Assembly: GCA_030640725.1 (NCBI GenBank)
Contig: DAOWIV010000266.1
Location: forward strand, 1-10,602
Direction of reading: 5' to 3'
Length of the DNA: 10,602 bases
From: Methanosarcinales archaeon
GTDB lineage: Archaea; Halobacteriota; Methanosarcinia; Methanosarcinales; Methanogasteraceae
Within the stretch, counting starts at the first letter, position 1. Each line of letters starts with the position of its first letter. The notes beneath the pieces are model-generated. The model was given only the letters and a program-made list of their open reading frames with translations. It searched no databases and was not told where the DNA came from. Made by a program: the position numbers and the translations under genes. Of the stretch, positions 5,666 through 10,602 are shown piece after piece.

Positions 5666-6892
5666 ATGACTCCGGCGTACCAATTACAATGCATCGACTG
5701 CCATGCCGAGTACGACCCTGCAGAGATCATCTACACCTGCCCGTCATGCGGCGGACTCCTTGAGGTGGTATATGACCTGCCTGCGATCGAGGTTGATTTT
5801 CACACATCCGGCGAATGCAGGTCGGTCTGGAAATACAGGTCTCTTCTTCCGGTGGATATCGAGCCGGTGACGATCGGGGAGGGGGGAACACCGCTCTACC
5901 GGCTTGGACGGCTCACCCTGAACATCGATGCAAACGCAAGCGCCAGCGAGATCTTTGTCAAGCACGAGGGCTTGAACCCGACAGGATCGTTTAAGGATCG
6001 TGGCATGACTGTTGGCGTATCAAAGGCGATCGAGCTCGGCATGAAGACGGTTGCATGTGCATCCACAGGAAACACCTCCGCATCGCTTGCGACTTATGCG
6101 GCAAGGGCAGGGATTCCTGCAGTGGTGTTCCTTCCAGGGGGGCAGGTCGCGCTCGGCAAGGTCGCGCAGGCGCTGATTCACGGCGCAAAGGTCTTAAACA
6201 TCCGCGGGAATTTTGATGAGGCGCTAAGGCTCATGCGGCAGGTCTGCGACGAGTACGGTTTTTATCTCCTGAATTCGATCAATCCGTTCAGGCTGGAAGG
6301 GCAGAAGACGATCGCATTTGAGATCGCTGACGAACTTGGCTGGGAGGTTCCGGACCGGCTTATACTTCCGGTGGGCAACGCCGGAAACATCTCTGCGATC
6401 TACAAAGGTTTTAAGGAACTGAAAATGTGTGGAATCACAGATTCGATCCCGAAGATGACCGGTATTCAGGCAGAGGGCTCGCGCCCGGTCGTGGACGCAA
6501 TAGAGCGCGAACTGGAAGCGATAGAACCGGAGCAAAACCCGGAAACGATCGCAACAGCGATCAGGATCGGTGATCCCGTGAATGCTGCAAAGGCTCTTCG
6601 TGCGATCAGGGAATCAGGCGGGCTTGCAATCTCGGTAACAGACGAGGAGATCGTAGAGGCGCAGCGCAATCTGGCGTCGCTTGAGGGAATCGGTGTGGAG
6701 CCAGCAAGCGCGACGTCGATCGCGGGGATGCGCAAGCTGCTTGCGGATGGGCTGATCGATGCAGATGAGCGGATCGTATGTGTCACAACAGGTCACATCC
6801 TGAAGGACCCGACAGAGGTCGTGGATGTCTGCACAAAGCCGACCTGGGTGGATGCGGATATCGATGCTGTGCGGAGAGCTGTGTTTGGGTGA
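5666..6892 (+). CDS. thrC: Threonine synthase
   Basis: A 408-residue PLP enzyme converting O-phosphohomoserine to threonine, the last step of threonine synthesis. It begins with a zinc-ribbon-like pair, C9-x2-C12 and C25-x2-C28 (ending CPSCGGLL), seen in many archaeal threonine synthases. The fold type II PLP core has GEGGTPL at 71-77, NPTGSFKDRGM at 104-114 with the Schiff-base lysine K110, STGNTSAS at 133-140, and the phosphate-binding PVGNAGN at 235-241. A late block GIGVEPASATS at 341-351 and TTGH at 374-377 are also typical. Length and order match the family. The ATG at 5666 is 27 nt after a TATA-like box. The gene stands alone, with gene-free stretches on both sides. Confidence 0.95.
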   Translation: MTPAYQLQCIDCHAEYDPAEIIYTCPSCGGLLEVVYDLPAIEVDFHTSGECRSVWKYRSLLPVDIEPVTIGEGGTPLYRLGRLTLNIDANASASEIFVKHEGLNPTGSFKDRGMTVGVSKAIELGMKTVACASTGNTSASLATYAARAGIPAVVFLPGGQVALGKVAQALIHGAKVLNIRGNFDEALRLMRQVCDEYGFYLLNSINPFRLEGQKTIAFEIADELGWEVPDRLILPVGNAGNISAIYKGFKELKMCGITDSIPKMTGIQAEGSRPVVDAIERELEAIEPEQNPETIATAIRIGDPVNAAKALRAIRESGGLAISVTDEEIVEAQRNLASLEGIGVEPASATSIAGMRKLLADGLIDADERIVCVTTGHILKDPTEVVDVCTKPTWVDADIDAVRRAVFG

Positions 6893-6942
6893 TTGCTGCC
6901 TCCAAAGACCTGCGTTGTGACCTGGGTTCTTAGGGACTGTCA

Positions 6943-7033
6943 CAAAATAACAGGGTCAGGTTGAACCTCCTTAAACACATTCACAATATCAAATAACATT
7001 CGTGTCATTCGTACAATTCGTGTCATTCGTGTT
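6943..7033 (+). repeat. Dispersed intergenic repeat, copy B, with a 9-bp tandem array
   Basis: 6943-7020 matches copy A at 2762-2840 at about 79% identity by hand. The right end is a 9-bp tandem array: ATTCGTGTC (6998-7006), ATTCGTACA (7007-7015), ATTCGTGTC (7016-7024), ATTCGTGTT (7025-7033). The left flank GGGACTGTCACAAAATAA resembles insertion-sequence ends, but no matching inverted end or transposase is present. The array is cleaner than in copy A, so copy B may be younger or better preserved. Confidence 0.85.
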
Positions 7034-7058
7034 TTATTTGTAGGATTTTCCGTAAAAA

Positions 7059-7071
7059 GTGATTAAATCAC
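7059..7071. repeat. 13-bp palindrome upstream of the CLC gene
   Basis: GTGATTAAATCAC is a perfect palindrome around one central A, about 90 bp upstream of the TATA box of the CLC gene and just after the 9-bp array. It could be an operator half-site pair or a short hairpin; nothing in the sequence decides between them. Confidence 0.35.
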
Positions 7072-7156
7072 GAACTCACGCGTTTGAGGCAAATGTCACG
7101 AATCTAAATTGAGTTATTGCGACGCTGACACTTAGTGGCTCAGCCGACAACCACGG

Positions 7157-7164
7157 TTTAAATA
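7157..7164 (+). promoter_or_regulatory. TATA box of the CLC gene
   Basis: TTTAAATA is a close match to the archaeal TATA consensus. Transcription would begin about 26 bp on, near 7186. The message would then carry GAGGT at 7188-7192 as a ribosome binding site before the GTG at 7201. Confidence 0.6.
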
Positions 7165-7200
7165 TCTTGCATCACAACATATAGGTTGAGGTACCCTTTC

Positions 7201-8997
7201 GTGAATGCTCATGAAAACCTGCGCAAACTAAATATTGAGTATATCGAACAATGGGTGCCGTACAGTCTTCTCATCGGGATGTTCGCGGGCGCGGGTGCAG
7301 TATTTTTCTATACGCTGCTGTCGATCGCATCCCACTACCTGCTTGGTGGCATCGGACACTACTATGTGCCACCGGCAGGTGGTGAAGAGGGACTGCTGCA
7401 GGTACCAAGTGGCGTCGTGTCGCCCGGTCTACTCACAGACCCTTATACGTGGATTCTTGTGCTGCTGCCAGCGATCGGCGGGCTTGTGGCAGGCATCATC
7501 ATATACACGTATGCCCCGGAGGCAGAAGGTCATGGAACCGATGCCGTGATCGATGCGTTTCACCAGCATAAAGGAACCATTAGAAAACGTGTGCCGATTG
7601 TCAAGGCGATCTCGTCTGCAATCACCATCGGTACCGGTGGAAGTGCTGGCAGAGAGGGACCTATCGCGCAGATCGGCGCAGGTTTCGGGACGTATCTTGC
7701 GGACCGGTTGAAACTCGATGACAGCGCCCGGAGGATGATGCTGATATGCGGCGCGGCAGGTGGTATAGGCGCCATCTTCCGCGCGCCATTCGGAGGCGCG
7801 TTGTTCGCAATCAGCGTTTTATACAAAAAAGATTCGGAATTTGAGTCGCTTGTTCCGGCGTTCATCTCATCCATCACCGCATATTCGATCTTCTGCTCGG
7901 TATTTGGCTGGGGCTCGCTGTTTACGACTCCTGAGTACACATTCACTCACCCAACCGAACTGGTCTTTGACGCGATTCTCGGCTTGCTATGCGGTCTGGT
8001 TGGCATTGGATATATCAAGATATTTTACGGGATGCGAGATATGTTCGCAAGAGCCGGCATAAAGAATTATCTCAAACCTGCGATCGGGGGTCTTCTGCTC
8101 GGTATCCTTGCCCTGCTGCTCCAGCAGACCTGCGGAGTGGGCTACATGGTCTTGGAGATGGGTTATGGCATCATACAATCCGCAATCGATGGAGAACTGA
8201 TGTTATGGACTCTGGTGCTGCTTGTCATCGCCAAGATCCTTGCAACGTCGTTCACCATCAGTTCCGGCGGCAGCGGCGGCGTATTCGCGCCATCGCTTGT
8301 GATCGGGGGCACGCTCGGCGGCGCATTCGGCGTACTGGCGAATGCCGCGTTTCCGGGGATCGTTGGCGAGATGCAGGCAACCTCGTTTGTCCTCATCGGG
8401 ATGGCGGCGATGCTTTCCGGTGTCGCAAACGTTCCGATTGCTGCGATCGTGATGGTCTCTGAACTGACAGGAAACTACAACCTGCTGCCGCCGCTGATGT
8501 TTGCCTCGACCCTCGCATACCTGATCACCAGCAACTGGACGATCTATGAAAAGCAGGTCCCGGCAAGGGTGGATTCGCCGGCGCACCGCGAGGAACTGAC
8601 CATCGACGTTCTTGAAAACACGCTTGTGCGCGAAGCCATGTCTGTCGATATCATGCCCGCACATCCGTCAAACAATGCCCAGACGGTGCTAAACCTGATC
8701 CACAAGTACGGACACATCGGATACCCTGTGATCGATGACGACCGGCTTGTCGGGATCGTGACATTCGGGGACGCCGAGCGCGTGCCGCCTGCCAATCGTG
8801 ATGAAACGCTCGTCGGAGAGATCATGACAACGCCGCCGATCGTGACATATCCTGATGAGTCGCTTGAGGATGCGCTGCACAAACTGGTCTTAAACAACAT
8901 CGGAAGGCTTCCGGTGGTCGACCCTGCTGATGATTCGAGGATGCTTGGCATACTCACGAAATACGACATCATACGGCTGCACGCGCAGTTGAGATGA
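7201..8997 (+). CDS. CLC-family chloride channel/transporter with two C-terminal CBS domains
   Basis: A polytopic anion channel or anion/proton exchanger, 598 residues from GTG 7201. About 440 residues form the CLC core: GHGTD at 110-114 in place of the usual GSGIP, GREGP at 150-154 with the gating glutamate E152, GSGGVFAP at 357-364, and the C-terminal NWTIYE with a candidate central tyrosine Y449. The tail has two CBS domains (about 478-530 and 540-598), which in the family sense nucleotides. The segment matching the CLC-ec1 internal glutamates (E202/E203) reads ALFAISVLYKK, so both positions are Ser-Val; exchangers usually need E203. Channel-like behaviour is possible but cannot be read from sequence. 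A TTG at 7186 is in frame, but GAGGT at 7188-7192 and the TATA spacing favour GTG 7201. Confidence 0.93.
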   Translation: MNAHENLRKLNIEYIEQWVPYSLLIGMFAGAGAVFFYTLLSIASHYLLGGIGHYYVPPAGGEEGLLQVPSGVVSPGLLTDPYTWILVLLPAIGGLVAGIIIYTYAPEAEGHGTDAVIDAFHQHKGTIRKRVPIVKAISSAITIGTGGSAGREGPIAQIGAGFGTYLADRLKLDDSARRMMLICGAAGGIGAIFRAPFGGALFAISVLYKKDSEFESLVPAFISSITAYSIFCSVFGWGSLFTTPEYTFTHPTELVFDAILGLLCGLVGIGYIKIFYGMRDMFARAGIKNYLKPAIGGLLLGILALLLQQTCGVGYMVLEMGYGIIQSAIDGELMLWTLVLLVIAKILATSFTISSGGSGGVFAPSLVIGGTLGGAFGVLANAAFPGIVGEMQATSFVLIGMAAMLSGVANVPIAAIVMVSELTGNYNLLPPLMFASTLAYLITSNWTIYEKQVPARVDSPAHREELTIDVLENTLVREAMSVDIMPAHPSNNAQTVLNLIHKYGHIGYPVIDDDRLVGIVTFGDAERVPPANRDETLVGEIMTTPPIVTYPDESLEDALHKLVLNNIGRLPVVDPADDSRMLGILTKYDIIRLHAQLR

Positions 8998-9063
8998 TTT
9001 ATCGGTACCTGTAATGCTATCGAATTTGTACCTCTGTGGCTATGGCTGCTAAAGGAGGATCGG

Positions 9064-9083
9064 CAACTCCGGACCGGAGGTTG
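9064..9083. repeat. Inverted repeat covering a Shine-Dalgarno-like GGAGG
   Basis: CTCCGGACCGGAG (9067-9079) is a perfect palindrome; allowing one bulged G, it extends to CAAC/GTTG at 9064-9083. As RNA it could fold with a GAC loop. The GGAGG at 9076-9080, 5 nt before the ATG of a 44-codon frame, lies in the 3' arm and would be hidden when folded. It may instead be part of the CLC gene's 3' end. Confidence 0.45.
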
Positions 9084-9085
9084 AG

Positions 9086-9220
9086 ATGATTGAAGCCCAG
9101 ATTCGAGATTGGGTGGTGACGGTGCATGACCAGAACGATTTTTTCACAAAAAATCGAGTAAAAACTGCCCTCCGGGTGGGGATGGCGATATACTTTTTCG
9201 TAAATGAAAATGGTGCGTAG
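9086..9220 (+). CDS. Possible 44-residue small protein, unknown
   Basis: The frame runs from ATG 9086, 5 nt after GGAGG, to TAG 9218-9220. It reads as a plausible small protein: an N-terminal amphipathic part (MIEAQIRDWVVTVHDQND) and a hydrophobic stretch (GMAIYFFV) near the end. I do not recognise it. Against it, a 9-bp perfect hairpin flanked by T and A runs lies inside the frame (9136-9156), and the location between two convergent genes is where a terminator is expected. It could be a real small protein or a chance frame. Confidence 0.25.
   Translation: MIEAQIRDWVVTVHDQNDFFTKNRVKTALRVGMAIYFFVNENGA
9136..9156. terminator. Hairpin with T runs, possible bidirectional terminator
   Basis: CGATTTTTT pairs perfectly with AAAAAATCG across a CAC loop. 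Read from either side it presents a run of six T residues, as expected for transcription stop in Archaea. It lies between the CLC gene and the convergent GXGXG gene, about 140 bp from the former's stop and 100 bp from the latter's. Confidence 0.5.
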
Positions 9221-9258
9221 AGTGACTGAACGTTATAGTGTATACCATGAAAAAGATG

Positions 9259-10188
9259 TCATGCCCGGTCAACCGAGTACTTCGTATAGGTCATCGCATC
9301 GATCTGGTTCGTGCGCAACAGCCGCATCAGCAGGCGGTAATCCGCCCCGTTCGTGGCAACCTTTCTGGCAGGCGGCAGCACAGCCCCGCCCCCCTTCAGA
9401 AATATCGTACCTCCCTTCATCTTACCGCCGACAAAGCCCTTCGACTTCCCCTTGACGATCAACACGCCGCCACGCATGTCAGCAGCAGCAAACTCGCCTG
9501 TGCTGCCTTCGATGATCGCCGTGCCCCCGGCAAGCAGCGTTCCCGCGTTCATGCCCGCATCACCGCAGACCCTGAGAAGCCCGCGCTTCATCAGCATACC
9601 GGCACTGAGATCGACATCACCTTTCACGATCACGGTGCAATCAGCGCTACACCGCGCAGCGATGGTGTCCCGCAGAATACCGTCGCTTAATGTTAGGGTC
9701 CGTGTCTTCTCATCGAAGGTGTTTGGCGGCAGCAATCTGTCTGACACGTCGCCGTGGAGAAACTCTGTGATCGACCGGTACTTGCGAAAACCAGCCATGT
9801 CAGACGCAACCTCGATGATGTTGCCCATCGGTTCCGCCACCGTTCCGCTCACATAGATGCTGCCTGATGCAAGCCCCATCCCCATCCGCGTGCCAGCGTT
9901 CCCGTCCACGATCGCAGTTCCAAGTTCTATGATACCGCCGGTGCCGCCAAAGTAACGCAGGTCTGCGCCGGCGTTTGAGCAGAACCGCTTGCCGACGCCG
10001 CCGTTGATGTGGATGGTCTCTTTGCGCCGCATGGACGTGACAAGATCGCGATATGTGTAATCGGTGCCCTTCTGGGACGGGATGATGGCGTCCGGGTCAA
10101 GTTCCTTGCCCTGGTGCTGCCAGTAGAAGTTGTATGTGAAATCGCAGACGCATTTCTCTGGCGATGCAAACGTAATCTCAACCCCCAT
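9259..10188 (-). CDS. GXGXG beta-helix protein of the FwdC/GltB-C family
   Basis: A 309-residue protein built largely from the glycine-rich repeats of the GXGXG fold, shared by formylmethanofuran dehydrogenase subunit C, the C-terminal domain of glutamate synthase and related proteins. Repeats are visible at about 84-101 (GGIIELGTAIVDGNAG), 109-122 (GSIYVSG...MG) and 184-266, e.g. RGLLRVCGDAGMNAG and GGVLIVKGKSKGFVGG. Annotated FwdC is usually about 270 residues with a different N-terminal region; here the N-terminal 60 residues and the end (DYRLLMRLLRTNQIDAMTYTKY) resemble archaeal proteins mislabelled 'tributyrin esterase'. I therefore place it in the family without calling it FwdC. Its ATG directly follows the TAG of the upstream gene with no gap, and AAGGAG lies 10 nt before the ATG within that gene, so the two are tightly coupled. 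Confidence 0.72.
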   Translation of the reverse strand: MGVEITFASPEKCVCDFTYNFYWQHQGKELDPDAIIPSQKGTDYTYRDLVTSMRRKETIHINGGVGKRFCSNAGADLRYFGGTGGIIELGTAIVDGNAGTRMGMGLASGSIYVSGTVAEPMGNIIEVASDMAGFRKYRSITEFLHGDVSDRLLPPNTFDEKTRTLTLSDGILRDTIAARCSADCTVIVKGDVDLSAGMLMKRGLLRVCGDAGMNAGTLLAGGTAIIEGSTGEFAAADMRGGVLIVKGKSKGFVGGKMKGGTIFLKGGGAVLPPARKVATNGADYRLLMRLLRTNQIDAMTYTKYSVDRA

Positions 10189-10602
10189 CTACGTCATGCT
10201 CCTTGAATACATGTTGGAAGAGACTCCGCCGATTAGCCCGGCGATAGCATCGTCCATAAACGGTCCGAGTTCACTGAGAATTCCAGGTTTATTCTGATCA
10301 AACCTCGTAAACTCAAACATGCCCTTGTATCCGCCGATGTACTTTGCAATCGCGATCCCGATGACCTCATCCGCAATCAGGAATACCGGATCGCGCTCAT
10401 ATTCGGATGCGGATATGCCGGGCAGCCTGCCGCCTGCACCCTCCTTTTCGAGAAGAACCGCCGCATACAGGAGTATGCACAGGTTCGGATCAGATAATGC
10501 AAAAGCAAGTTCGCGCCCGAACGCTTCTCTTGCAAGCGCCTCAGTCTCTATTCCGGGATGTGGGACATACATCTCCATCGCCGCGTCTGTGATCGCGGCA
10601 AC
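10189..10602 (-). CDS. cobZ: CobZ/PgpA-like phosphatase (5' end beyond the window)
   Basis: The last 137 residues of a protein open to the right edge. It carries the PgpA fold signature: ADEVIG, then FEFTRFDQNKPGI, then PFMDDAIAGLIGG, whose acidic and lysine residues form the active site in phosphatidylglycerophosphatase A. In methanogens this fold serves CobZ, the alpha-ribazole-5'-phosphate phosphatase of cobamide synthesis. The preceding part (EMYVPHPGIETEALARE, then DPNLCILLYAAVLLE) resembles the CobZ form rather than bacterial PgpA. The reading frame continues upstream of the ATG at 10578 through VAAITDAA, so the real start lies outside the window. The TAG is followed at once by the ATG of the GXGXG gene. 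Confidence 0.78.
   Translation of the reverse strand, partial: VAAITDAAMEMYVPHPGIETEALAREAFGRELAFALSDPNLCILLYAAVLLEKEGAGGRLPGISASEYERDPVFLIADEVIGIAIAKYIGGYKGMFEFTRFDQNKPGILSELGPFMDDAIAGLIGGVSSNMYSRSMT

Noticed and set aside
5610..6946. thrC flanked by a transposon-like inverted pair (GTGACAGCCCC and GGGACTGTCAC)
   Set aside because: Only 10 of 11 bases match, the repeat element extends outward from one end only, and there is no transposase or target duplication.
6998..7033. CRISPR array
   Set aside because: The units are 9 bp and contiguous with no spacers, so it is a simple tandem repeat.

Overview
The window looks like chromosomal DNA of a methanogenic or methane-oxidising euryarchaeon, most plausibly Methanosarcinales/ANME-like. 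Reasons: an archaeal RNA polymerase subunit K gene, a type 2 isopentenyl-diphosphate isomerase, a kinase of the methanofuran-biosynthesis type (MfnE), a CobZ/PgpA-like protein, a GXGXG protein of the formylmethanofuran dehydrogenase C family, TATA boxes about 26-29 nt upstream of several starts, and a group II intron remnant. The lineage is inferred, not shown directly. Most genes are moderately GC-rich; one small gene (about 560-838) is strikingly AT-rich.

Layout. 1-139 (+) is the tail of a membrane protein, overlapping tail-to-tail with a leftward block. That block reads, from right to left, rpoK (TTG 2529), nnr (2310-850), an unrecognised small gene, and a YdjM-like membrane protein (563-132). 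The last three are joined by ATGA stop/start overlaps, so they are probably translationally coupled. A 393-bp non-coding stretch with one copy of a dispersed repeat separates this block from fni (4020-2962, -). fni is divergent from rimI-mfnE (4147-5251, +), whose junction carries an exact 14-bp tandem duplication.

From 5252 to 5665 there is no gene, but a clear group II intron domain V plus domain VI lies at 5424-5494. thrC (5666-6892, +) and a CLC-type chloride channel/transporter with two CBS domains (7201-8997, +) follow. Between them lies the second copy of the dispersed repeat, with a 9-bp tandem array. A short region with two inverted repeats and a possible 44-residue ORF separates the CLC gene from the convergent pair cobZ-like/GXGXG protein (10602-9259, -), which abut as TAG-ATG.

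Functionally these are mostly housekeeping genes: transcription (rpoK), repair of damaged NAD(P)H (nnr), isoprenoid lipid precursors (fni), protein N-acetylation (rimI-like), methanofuran synthesis (mfnE), threonine synthesis (thrC), anion transport (CLC) and a probable cobamide phosphatase. I see no defence system, CRISPR array or complete mobile element. The unusual content is the intron relic, the AT-rich coupled gene, the dispersed repeats and the duplicated rimI/mfnE junction.
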